From Acanthosepion lycidas (lineage: Eukaryota; Mollusca; Cephalopoda; Sepiida; Sepiidae): DNA of 64,000 bases. Below, piece by piece: positions 10,734-23,551 of this stretch. Location of the stretch: positions 50,234,272-50,298,271 of the forward strand of contig OZ010616.1 of NCBI GenBank assembly GCA_963932145.1, in the 5' to 3' direction. Every line of letters starts with the position of its first letter. Position 1 is the first letter of the stretch. Made by a program: the position numbers and the translations under genes. The notes under the pieces are model-generated. The model saw only the letters and a list, made by a program, of their open reading frames with translations. It was not told where the DNA came from and did no database searches.

Positions 10734-13248
10734 CAAATTCATTCAGTTCTGTTTTATTCTAATTCAAATGAAGGTTCCTTTGTCACAATACAATTGAATT
10801 TACTTTCCCATATCGTCTTTTTTCTTTTTCTTCTAATAAATAAACTTGTAATCTAGTTATTGCGTTTAAATACACTAATGCTAGAGTCCGTATGTAGACA
10901 ATAATAGACATTTTTATGATTATTATTACAACTGAATAATTCACTGTTCAAGTTGCTGTATTTATTTGGACTACAACACTAACCTGATTTCATTGTTTGA
11001 CTAAAGATGTGATTTGTTAGATTGTTGAAACGAAACAATGAAAATTAAAAATACATCTTCATTTTTACAATAAAAAATTATTATTCCCAGGGAGAAAACA
11101 TGTTTTAAGAAATTTATTCTCGCTACAAAACTAAATCGAAAATGCTCATACTTGTTATTGGGGATTTTACTTAATGCAGTCAAAGTGGGAGTGTCATCCC
11201 AATTTTATGTGGATTTTTACAAAATCTTTAACTCAACTGTATTTTTTTTTTTTTTTTTTTTGTACCGTGTGGTTCGTGTCTTATTTTAAAATGCAATCTT
11301 GCGTTTGTATTTTTCTGTATTTATATTACAATTGCAATTTTCTTGACTGTTTTAAGACAAGTCTTTATTTGTCAATGATTATTATGCAAAACTTTTACAA
11401 CGCAATCATGCAGCAGTTTGATATTAGTAGTAATTCATATGAAAGCATCACCTATAAATGTAAGGCGAGTGCATCAAGGGAAATAATTCTGCTTTGGTTT
11501 TGATTTATATATTAAAACGCAATATAAAGTCTTTCTAAAGGAAGAAAAGTAATGGAGCACTTATAAAAATTGGAACTTTTCCTTTTTATTTTGCTTTTTA
11601 AATTCATTGAGTTTTTAACCATTTATACTATTAATTAAATGGCATTCGATTCATATTAAAGTTGATATCTATAAAGGAAAATAAAATCTAAATTTGAAAA
11701 ACAGTTGGAAAATAAATTTGCAATATGAACATTTTTGAAGTTTTTTTTTTTTGTTTTTTTACTAAAAAAAAATCATTTATTTTTTAAATATAACAATCTG
11801 TAATTTTTTAAATATTTGCTATGAAATCCTTGTATTAGCAAAATGCACACACACACACACATCAGTTTTATTTGTTTTTTAATTTTCATTTTATTACTAA
11901 TAAAACTGATTTCCTGTTATAATTTGACTGTTGAATTCAACAAAATTCAACCAAACAAAATATTCAAATTCTTACAAAGTTAAATTAACAAAATGTAATT
12001 CCAACTTGTGTGTATTTGTATGTGTATATAACATTATTTTCCAAAAAGTGTTATAAATCTTTGTGACATGATATGGTGTTGTTAAATGCAAAATTCCCAA
12101 TCAAATTTTTAAAATATATAATCTTTGGGTAAAATATTTTGTATTGTCACATTATTATTTGAATATGTTTTAGAACTTGATTTGAAAATATTTACCAAAA
12201 ATTGTTGTGTAATAATTGGATTTAGATTTAGTGCCACCAGAAAGCTGATGTCTTTCCAAAAGAAAGACAAAATAATGTAGATTTTCCTGGTGGGAGTAAG
12301 TTTATTTATCTAACAAGTATTAGGTTGGTGCAAAAATAATGACGTAATAATGTCGTTTTTTGACATTTTTTAACGTCAAAAAACATTACGTCATTATTTT
12401 TGCACCAACCTAATATTTTTCCCTAAATTCAGGGTTTTAGAAATTTTTATCATGCCTCAAATATTTGTATACCAACTGTATATATACTTTTTCATTTGTT
12501 CAGTGAATTCAGTATTGAAATATCAGAAATTTGGGTTTTTCTTGTTTTTTGCCTATTTTTTTTTCTATTTGTATTTCATGTTTTTATCACTAAAAAGAGA
12601 ATTGATATTGAAAAAAAAAAAACCCAAAAATGACAAATGCATAAACTTTAGCACAGAAAAATTGCACATAGATTTAAATAAAAATTCTTAACAATTCTTA
12701 TACCTGAAAGTATGTTTATTATAAGTAGTAACTGAACTTAAGCTGAACAATTTGAGTGAAATAAACTTATTTTTAGATTCATTAATAATGAGTAGGATTC
12801 ACATTTAAAAAAAAAAAAAAAAAAAGAAAAAGCAACAACAGATTTCTTTTTTTCTTATATTTTTTTTTGTACATTTATATCTGGAATGGTACATAAGTAA
12901 TACCAGCAGAAGTTTTATAATCCTAAAATTCTTGTCTTTTTGTTTTAAAAATCATTGATTTGTTCTAATTTTCTTTAAAGATTCATTTAGTAATGAGTTT
13001 TAGAGATGTTACTCTTAGTTAACCTTTTGAAAATATTCAATGTGATTAGTTATAGTTTTTTCTTGATTTGTGTAAAGTAAGCTAATTTTTATATCTTGAT
13101 AATTTTTAATATACTGTTATAGACAAATAGTTTTAGTATTTTAAACATTTTTGTTTTAATTTTAAAGCTATAAAACAATTACTTGAAAGTTGTTTCTTTA
13201 GATTTAGTTTTCATTCATCTATAACTTTGATTCTACATTTTTCTCCAG
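7197..13248 (+). other. Probable first intron, very T-rich with raised CpG
   Basis: This stretch contains no recognisable coding block. Its + strand is loaded with long T runs (near 7900, 8010, 8680, 9440, 9780, 9815, 10700, 11240). CpG is noticeably more frequent from about 6.7 to 11.5 kb than in the rest of the window, including two CACGTG E-boxes near 8300 and 8625. The acceptor TTTTTCTCCAG ends it at 13248. One palindromic MITE lies inside at 12320-12413. Confidence 0.4.
12320..12413. mobile_element. MADE1-like palindromic mariner MITE, copy 1 (94 bp)
   Basis: Terminal inverted repeats start TTAGGTTGGTGCAAAAATAA and end in the exact reverse complement. The element is flanked on both sides by TA, the mariner target duplication. 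The arms stay complementary through GACGTAAT, then diverge by small indels in a TTTTTTGAC-containing centre, so nearly the whole element can fold into one hairpin. The human MADE1/Hsmar1 terminus has the same first 16 bases (established knowledge). It lies just upstream of the first coding exon. Confidence 0.9.
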
Positions 13249-13292
13249 GCTCCAAGTGAAAGCATAATTCCATTTGACCATTAGTCTTTGAA

Positions 13293-13381
13293 ATGCCACC
13301 CCGTCGACGTCGGCGCTCACCAGACCCTGATAGGAATATTGATGAATTGGAAGACCTTAGAGCAAAGAAGGCTGCTGCTTG
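13293..13381 (+). CDS. DCUN1D4/5-like coding exon 1
   Basis: It encodes residues 1-29 plus two bases of Trp30. The start ATG (context TTGAAATGC) is the first in-frame ATG after an acceptor at 13248, and 44 nt of 5' UTR precede it in the same exon. The donor is CTTG|GTAAGC. It encodes the basic start and an acidic stretch NIDELEDL. Confidence 0.93.
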
Positions 13382-16300
13382 GTAAGCCACACATACACTC
13401 TTCATTTGATTAGTTTTGAGTTTGTGTTTTCAAAACTTGTACATGAAATAGAAAATAAATTATTTTGATCTTTAGAAAGTAATGAGTTCCTCTTTAAAAG
13501 CTCTCAATTTCAGAAGTAGCAAATATTGTAAAAATAACCTTGCTAAAATTATTTTGGTAAATATTTGTAATACTATTGTTTACATTATTTTTTTTGCTTC
13601 TATACATCGAATATGTTAAAAAAAACAATGACTAGATTTTCATAATTTGTTTTGCAAAATAAAACAGTCCTAAAAGAAAAAATTTCTGTGACTCCAAAAC
13701 ATTGTATAATACAAGAATATGAGAAGAGAGAATTGGCATTTTTCTTTCTTTGCTATTTTAAGTTACAAGAACATATGATCACTGAATAACTTTTTGTTAT
13801 ATACTCGTATACAAATATAATAAACTGTATTAAAACAATCTATACAAAAATCTATTTTTATGATAAATTATTTTTTCTAGAGGAATAATTCAAAAAATAA
13901 GGATGTCAGATGTTTTGTAAAGAATCTTCAGAATTAATAAAATTCTATAAACCTGATGCTATATCGCCCCATCTACCATAATACTTGATTTTTTTTTTTT
14001 TTTAACTTATTGCTTTGGGGTTAGTAGTAGTGAAGATTCAAATTGAAAGCAGCATATGTTAGGCAAAAGTTGGACATAGTAGGAATAACTGTAGTAACTT
14101 AAATCAACAACTATCAATAAGAAAATCGACACCTTTTTCTTATAGTTCTTAGTATATTTAATAGGTGTAGGGCACTTTTACTTCTAAGTCCTTAAATGGT
14201 TTGTTTATAAAATTGGTAAATAATTTTTTTTTTTTTTAATTGAAGTCAGCATATTAAGTTTATTTTGTTTAGAGAGTTTAGTATTGATTTGGCTGACATA
14301 TTTGTTACTAATAAACATTAAGTCATAATCTATTCAGTACTATTAAGAGTTATATGATCACTTCATTCCCAATAGTGCTTACTACAATTTAACAATCATC
14401 TAGCAAATATTTTTTTAATTATGTTTGAAATGATAGATAAATTGTAAATTATGGTCGCTAATTATAATTTAGCCAGCATTCATGTATACAATTTAATTTG
14501 GTTAATGGTATAGGACATAAATTATTTTATGCATGCCCGATTTTGTTTGTGAAAAAAATAGTTTTTCTAAAATTAGATATTACTTTGTTCATGATAGATA
14601 TGTATGAAGCATGCAGCCATATATGACTGAATTCTAAATTTATACAAATTCAAACACATAGGCAAAAGCAATTAAAAAGAATAATTTTCATTGTTTTGTT
14701 TCAATTCAAAACAAAAGAATCTTTAAGTATATTGAAAACTTACAAATAAAGTTTTCATTGGTGAATTTTCTTCATATTTTGAGTGAATTTCCATTTCTAT
14801 TCAGAAAATATTCTATAAAACTAATGTTGTTGCTTGTTGCAGGCCAAAGAAAGAACAAATGAATGACGATATTGTTGAAACATTTGGAAAGAAAAGATGC
14901 ATAGCATGGTTTCAAGAATATTCTGGTAAAGATAGCATTTAGTTTTCAATATTGTTTTTGACTTGATTAATTTTAAGCTGTTTCAGTTTTCCTTTAAACA
15001 CATTTAATTTCTTCTTTTTAAATAAATTTGATGTCTTATCTTTGAGAATTTTTTGTTTATTTTGGATTTTTTGCAATTGTGAAAATGTTATAGATTTTAA
15101 AATGAAAACGAAATTTTTGTTTTTTTTTCATTATTTTTTATTTATTTATTTTTTTTTTCAATTAGGTGTTGATGATGACCTTATTAGCCCAGAGGGCATG
15201 GAGAAATTTTGTGAAGATATTGGTGTTGAACCAGAAAATGTATGTCTAAATTTTCATATTAAAATTTTATTTGATATGTAACATACTTCTGCACTACTTT
15301 TAATACTTTTAATTTGGGAAAAATTTTTTATACATTTTTTTTATATTCATTCAGGATTTCTAAATTATATTGATTAAAAGTACATCTCTATCTTAAAGAA
15401 GTTTTAAATATAACTACACACCTTTATAAAGGAATATTTGAAGATAAAATCTTCAAATGGTTAAGTGCTCAATATCAGGAATAGAATGTGATAAATATAA
15501 AAGTGGACACTGGTGGCAACAGTTTTTCATGCATATAAACATGAAACAGACTATTGCTGCTTGGTGTATTCAGGGTGATTGAAAAGTAACTCCCCATTTT
15601 AAAATACTTATTTATTAACTATAATTTTTACAAGTAATGGACATGAGAGGAAAATGTTTAGCATGAGGTTTTATTTAAAATTCGATGCAGGCATCAGGTT
15701 TTGTTACCAGCTTCTCAAGCTGCCCTGGAAACGCATCAACTGATCCCACCAAGAACTCTTGGGGTATGGAAGACATAACATCTTGTATTTGTCCTTCAAG
15801 CTCTTCCAAAGTCTTGGTTTGGTATAGTAGACTTGTTCCTTTAATCAGCCCCAAAGAAAAAAGTCACAGGGTATTAAGTCAAGACTCCTGGCTGGCTACT
15901 CAGACATAAAATGGAGTTACTTTTCAAATGGATAAGTTGTCTTCTAAATTATGTAAAAATGAAAATTACATTGACATTTCATTTCAACAGATATATTTAC
16001 CAAAATTACACAAAAATATCTTGAAATACTAAAGAGTAAATTTATTTAATAAAATTGCCATTGGCTTCAATCACAGTCTCCGGACAACTCGGGAATCCCT
16101 TTCAACTCTTCTGGGCAGTCTCCTTTGTTTAAGTTGGTGAATGCTGCCATAATCTTTGCCTTCAGTTCATCTTTAGTGATACAAGAAGTTTTCTGGGTCT
16201 TTCATTCAATTGTGCCCCACACATAATAATCAAGAGAGTTGAAGTCTGGTGAGTTAGGTAGCCAGATGTAAGGGGTGATGTAGTTGCAGAAATTGTCTAG

Positions 16301-17718
16301 CAGCCATGACTGGGTTCTCCTGCTTGTGTGACATGGTGTATAGTTCAAAAAGAAAGTGTGTGTGTTTTTTTGTTTTTTTTTTTATTTTAAATATTTTTAA
16401 AAAATTTCTTAAATTTTAAAAATTCTTTTTTCAGTATACTAAATGACATAATGTAAAGTCTAAATGCCTACACATTTCAGTTAACCTGATGAATATTTAT
16501 GAGTGTTAAATTTAAAAAAATTGAGTAACTGTCGGTATATACTTGTTGTAAAATAAATCACATTTGCCTTGGTAAAGTCCATCAGATAATAAAACACATC
16601 AGCTAAAAGTTAAGTATAGTTTTCCTCTTGTTTTCATTCATTTTGTTTCTTCTACAGATATACTCCATCTAAGAATATTTATACACACACACACACACAC
16701 ACACGTGTGTGTGTGTGTGTGTGTATATATATAATTTAAACAGTATATGATTCTTGTCAGGAAAAACTGTCATTAGATCCAATACCCTTATACCATACTG
16801 ATGCAGTCACAAAAGACATTGTCAATCAAGAAAGGCTGAAATGCCTTAAAGCAAAATCCTTCTCATCATAGATTCTTGTGTTTTGCTTGCCAAGTGGGGT
16901 GTAGCTTTGAATCCTGGCACAGGGCACTTCTTTAGTATAAGATTTGTTGAATATACAGTCTGGTAGATGATAACAATATATTGTTTAAAAATATTTAAAA
17001 AAAAAAACAAAAAACAGCATAAACTCAAATATGGATATCTACTAAAAATAGCATTTAAGTGATAAAGATCTGTCAGATTATTAAATTAAAAAAAAAAATC
17101 CATTACTATCCATTATGATAGACTCTCTTGTCAATTTCAATGTAGGAGGATCTGATGACCATGTTCAGTTTTATGTTTGTATCGTATGCAATGCTTCAGT
17201 CTTGCTAGTTACCTGCATACAAATCCATATATCGTGTAACAGCGAGGATCTCTGGACATAGCCACATGTATAGACTACTATTTACTAATCATAAATAGAA
17301 AATCTTAGTACAAATCATCAAACACCAATATTTTAAAAAGAATTTTGAATTTTTTTTTTTTTTTTTTTTTTTTTTTGTATGTGTATGAATGTGCAGATAT
17401 TTGTAAATACAGATGATCATACACAGCATTATCAGAAAATATCTAAAATTCAATAAAAAATTAGATTACAGAAAATATTTAAAATTTTTAAGATTACTGA
17501 GTAATTAAATATGAAAAGTGTTCATTCAATTATTTTTTATGATCTAATGATGGTTTCCCTCTGCCTAGGGGAATGCCGGTTTGAATCCTGCCAGAGAACC
17601 CATATTTTTCTTTAATAAAATTTCTTGAAAATTCAGGCAGGTAAACAAAAATTAATTTAATAAATAAATGGTGTCTACTCAAATGTGAGTATCCACTAAA
17701 AAATAAGTGTTGTGTGTG

Positions 17719-17775
<57 letters not shown>

Positions 17776-18751
17776 ACTGAAGAACCTTAGTCACTTTCTC
17801 ACCACCAAGTTGCTTCCCTGTGATTTTTTATTTTTTTTTTTTTTTTTCTATAAATGCTTTCATGGTAATTATTCTGATAAACTTTCCTCTATGGTACTGA
17901 GTTTTTATGAATTTAAGTGTAGTACTAAATTGACATCAAGGTCTCATCACTTTAAAGTTGAATTGGTTAGATGTAATCATAATTTCTATGCTAACAGTTT
18001 CTTCCTTCACACTTCTCACTTGTGAAATCCTCTTTTGGCTCCATGCTTACCAGCTAACTTTAATCTTCAAAAATTTAAATGCAATGTCTGCCATTATCTG
18101 CTGTCTTCAGGATTGCTCTTCTATTGCTCTCACTCCTTAGTAATGTTTCTGCTTTCTAATTCTTTTACATCCTGTAAACCCTTGTCTTGGTGGCTTCACT
18201 GCCTTGCTACATGCAAGATGTCCTACCCACTACCCTCCTATAACTCTCTTCATCAATGTTTGTAATCTCACTCCCCACCCACGACACACACTAGTAACAA
18301 TAGGCATACTTAACACTTTACACTGATCAAAATTTTCAATTTAGGCTTATTTTCATAAATTATTTTCATTATGTTTTGCACATCAAGGAATCAGACAGCA
18401 ATTTGGTTTTTGCTAATGCGATTTCTACTGGAAAATATCGCATTCACAAAAACATCTGTGTTGGTGAGTAATTCCCATTTCTGTTGATGGATGCAGGTGT
18501 CCAAAAATAAGCCAACATAAAACCTTTCTCTCCATGCTTCATTTAATGTTTATTGTACTGTTTATATTGGTACACTTTTGTTTGTCCTTGTTTTATTAAA
18601 TAACTTTCAAAACTGGTTGAGTTTTCAATCACTACCTGATGATTGCATTGTGCATGAAACTCAGTTGTGCTGTTTGTAAATTCACTATTAATATAAATTA
18701 TAGCTCTGTTATTATACATTGAGCACTATTCTAGCACCAGCACTCAATGTG

Positions 18752-18793
<42 letters not shown>

Positions 18794-21700
18794 TTTATCT
18801 TAATTAAAAGTAGTGTCAATGAAGTAATTCTCAATCGGTGTATGAATTGTTTCTTAAAGAAGCAATGTGAGTATAGGTCTGATTTTGTAGGAAGAAAATA
18901 TTGAGAAAAGTCTACACTAGATGCTTATTTATCTTAATACTGTTTATAAATTACAACTTATTCTTGGGGTAAGTCCAGCACAAGTTCATATTAAACTCAC
19001 AATGCTATGGTAATGTTAATATTAACCATTTCCTTATAAGGTAGCATTCAGAATTCATTGACAGTAACCAATACTATCATTAGTTGAAATTTATAAAATC
19101 TTTCTAATAAAACAATTTTTCAGGGAAATAAGTTTTTTGAATTTCCTGTTATTGCTCTTTCCATTATTAATTGGGACTTTTTTCCTAACCTTTTTATTTA
19201 AAATAGTGTCAAACATCAACATCTTGATTATGTCATTATTTACTCTTCAAGTTACATTTTATATGCATTTTAGTTGTTGAATGTCAAGTGGTGTTTTGTT
19301 ATTTGGTACATTCCTTTAATGGTTTACAAGATTAACTTGTTAACTATTACTGCATGATGAGATGTTCATGTATTTATTAAGCTTAACAATTTGACAAAAA
19401 GTGGGTACATCCACTTAGTATATGTAAGGTTTAAAATGAATTAACTTTATTGAAGCTTTCATTTTAGCTTTAATTGAAAGCTAGAGGATTTACTATTTCC
19501 AGTAAGCAAAAAAAATCTGTGGTGTATTTCAAACAGAAATTATATTTGCTTAGAATTGATTATTTTTTGTTTGCAGTAAAATCAATAAAAATGGGTATTT
19601 TGACACATTTGTAAACAAAAGTTAAAAAATCTTGCAAAAATAGAATATATATTTCTGGAATGTTACTTGAGGAAAATTAGCAAATTTAAAGTTAAATAAA
19701 TCTGACTTGAAAGAAATATTACTTATAGTATAAAATGTTGTATACAAATACAAGCATTTCTTAACCATGGGGTCTTGTTTTTCTGCCATGTTAATCAATT
19801 TATTGACAGCCAAAGTTTATAATAGGGTTTGTTTTGTTTTTTTTCCATAAGGGGGACAACCTTTAAAACATGTGACCTTTTTAATAATGTTAGGTTTGTA
19901 CATTCATACTTAGAAATTCTGCACATGTATACACATACAAACACAAATCCAAATTTTTTTTAAATATTTGGTCATTAGTTTGTAATAAACTTTACAATAT
20001 ATAGTTTTATTTAATAACAATATTTCCTAAGAGTTATCAGTGTGAAACTGAATTGTAAAAGACCTAAAACTTTATAAACTATTCAATTTAAAATTGTAAA
20101 AAAAACTGAAAACAAATCTTGTAAAAAAATTCATTTTTCATCAATATGTTTTTTTCCTCAGACAATATTGTCTTAATATATATTCATAAAAGCAATTAAA
20201 AGCTTATCTAATTATATAATGTCTTGGTTTTATTGAGTTTTTTATTTTTTAATTCAGAACAGGTTTTCAGCAAGGCAGTACAATTTTGCAAAAAAATTTG
20301 ATTTAAATTCTTCAAAGAATTTTACTTTTAACTAGTATAGTCACTAAGAATTACCACATTGAATTTCTCAAGTTTTCATAAAATTAGGTAACATTAAACA
20401 CGTGTTAAAATAAAAAAAAAAATTAAGTACGTTAAAATATTTTTACCAAGATTTTCTAATATTTGTGAATAAATCCTAAAATTTCATTAAAATCTGACAA
20501 TTATTTGACTTTTGCAAGAGTTTACAAAACTTTTTTCTTTTCTTTTTTTTTTTTTTTTTTTTTCTTTTTACTGCAAAACTGGCTAAAATTTGCTATGCTA
20601 AAAGTTAGTACAACAGCTGATACTAGAAATACAAGGTTTTTAATCAATTTCGAATGTTCTAAAATGTAGTAAAAAAATTTAATAAAATACTCTTAAAATA
20701 CTTTGATCTTTCCTCTTAATAATAACAAAGATTTTGATGGTAAATTTGTTTTCATTATGTTTGGAGCATGTTTTCATCATGGTATACTGATTTTTTTTTT
20801 TTTTTTCCAATTTCATGGAGGTACCAACAAAAGGCCACGAGTTTGTGGCACACACATCTTGTACTTTTGGATTACTATTTTTTCAATTTTAAGATAATTC
20901 TATTTAAGGAAATATTTTCAAATTCCAGGAAGACTGCAAAAAGCACTGAAGGCAGTTCTTTTCTGAGTTTGCAGTTGTGATATTGGCTGAAAGCTGACAG
21001 AAAATACAAGTATAAAACATATTAAATAAAAGTATTGTTTAAATTTTATGTCAAAAATAAAAAATTAAATTTTAGCCAGCCAATATGCAAAAAAAAAAAA
21101 ACATAATAAAATTTGTTTTTAAATTTTTTTCAGATTGTAATGTTAGTGCTTGCCTGGAAGCTTGCAGCAAAAAGTATGGGATTTTTTACAATGCAGGAAT
21201 GGCTTAAAGGAATGACTGAATTACAGTGAGTTCATCTTTGGTTCTTTACTTTTCACACACGCACACACTCTCACACTCTCTCTCCTTCCCTTCCTCTCAT
21301 CTTTTGTACTTATACATCTTCTTCTCTTTATACTTCTTGTATCTCCTTGCACTTAACTTTTCACTTTCCCAATTCATACTTTCACTTCTCGTTTTCTCTC
21401 TTCAATCCTTTTTTTAGTTTTTATTTCTTTTCCCTCTCTCAATTTTGTTTTCCCTCCTGTTTCAACTATTTTTTTTATTTCTAAAGTTTACAATCTTTTC
21501 CAAAATAGTAATCATTATTTCCTGGTTAATAGTGCAATGTGTATTATCTTTTTACTGATGGCATTGGATTTAATTAGTGATAATTTTCTCAATTATGGAA
21601 ATGTAACAATTATTCAATTTTTTTTATTGACTTATTTATAAGCATACAAATTGTTTTCAGTGTGCAATACATTGAAAAATGAATTCTTACTCAGCATTAA

Positions 21701-23520
21701 AGATTCCTTTTAAGATATCTTTGCTTAAGTTATTCTAATTTGTGTAAGTATTATTAGGTTGGTGCAAAAATGTCGTTTTCTCACATGTTACTATGTGAGA
21801 AAACGACATTATTTTTGCACCAACCTAATAAGTTATCTGCTACAGACTGTAATGGTAATAATATGATTAATTTCAAAGAATGAATTTTAAGAAACTGATT
21901 AAAGGACCTTAGTGGACCAATTTATGTAATTGTAGAGTTTTTTGTGTAAGTTTCGATTTACAATAAAATCCCTAAATATTTTTCTCTTACATTATAATGA
22001 TGAGTTTAAAAATTTAACATACTTTATCTAATACCTTATTTGCTTTTTTTAAAAATGTTAGTTAAGGATCATTTATTAAAAAAAGGTAACCTTTTCTTTT
22101 ACCAGATGTGACACTACTTCAAAACTACGTAAGAAATTAGATTTCATTCGGTCATATCTAAATGATCCAGTATGCTTCAAAAGTATTTACCGATATGCCT
22201 ATGATTTTGCAAAGGTAAGTGAGTTTTACAAAACTATTTGATAACCTGACATTTTCACTCACTCCTTACATTAAATGTGGAAAGATAACAGTAAAAAATT
22301 TTATAAAATATTAAAAACAATTAAAATAAAGTAAAAATTATCAACATTGAAGTAAATAATCATGTATGTACTGTATCAAACAATTTAAAAAAAAATGATT
22401 ACTTCAACTAATATATTACTATGCAAAGTTAATAGTATGTTTTGGTAATAGGAAAACTAGATTAAAAACCTGTCAGTTTTTTTTTTGGTGGTGGTGGTGG
22501 GGGGGGTTGCTTAAAATTAAAAATAATATAATTTCAGATTTTATGAATTTATGTGGTTAATTATTCTTAAAAATTCTCAAACCTTTTTCTTTTTTTCATT
22601 GTTCAATATTTATTTTTAATAAATAATTTATTTATTTTTCTTTTCTTAGTTTTAGATCCAGCCATTAAAACTTATCTAATTATAATTCAAATTGTCTAAT
22701 GAAAATTTCTATAGTAATTAACTCTTTAGTATAAGGATGCATGGATGATCATACAATTTTGAACAAAAAAGTTTCTTGAAACAATTTCATACATAATATA
22801 TTCCAAAGACACTCTACTGTGAAGTCTTGATAAGTTAGGCCTTTGGAAAAAAATTTATTCTATGTTTATCGTATCTTTACTATTTCAGGTAACATTTTAG
22901 CTAAATTTTGTGGATAGAATTTGAGGTGAATTATATATCCATAGACTACATTATAAATAAATTTGAGAAAGAAAAAATGCACATAATATTCAAATGTTGA
23001 TATAATCTTGCACATATGATTTTCACCATAAAGTAATTTATAATGTCCAGTGTAATTCATTTACAACACCCAGATGTGATCAGTAGGAGGAGTATAAAGA
23101 AAACAAAACTGAAAAAAATGCTATGAGAAAAAAAACTATTATAAAAAGCCAATGATCTATAATATGATGTAAATAGCATTGTTAGATCTGTTAAAGAGAA
23201 AAAAAGAAAATAGTTATTTGTGAATTATGTGCTTGTGTTATCTAAAAAGTAATGTTTATATTACATAGGACAAAGATCAACGAAGTATGGATATAGAAAC
23301 AGCCAAAGCTATGCTATCATTACTTCTAGGAAAACATTGGCCTTTGCACAGTTTATTTCATCAATTTCTAGAGGTAAGCAATCAATCATGTTCTTCATTT
23401 GTCTAATGATTTGCTATCTGGTGAGGATGATAACTTTATTCTACTCAAATCCCAATCAATCATTATTATTTTTAGTATAAACAATGAAAGACTCATGCCA
23501 GTCTTTGTGATCCACCCCCA

Positions 23521-23551
<31 letters not shown>

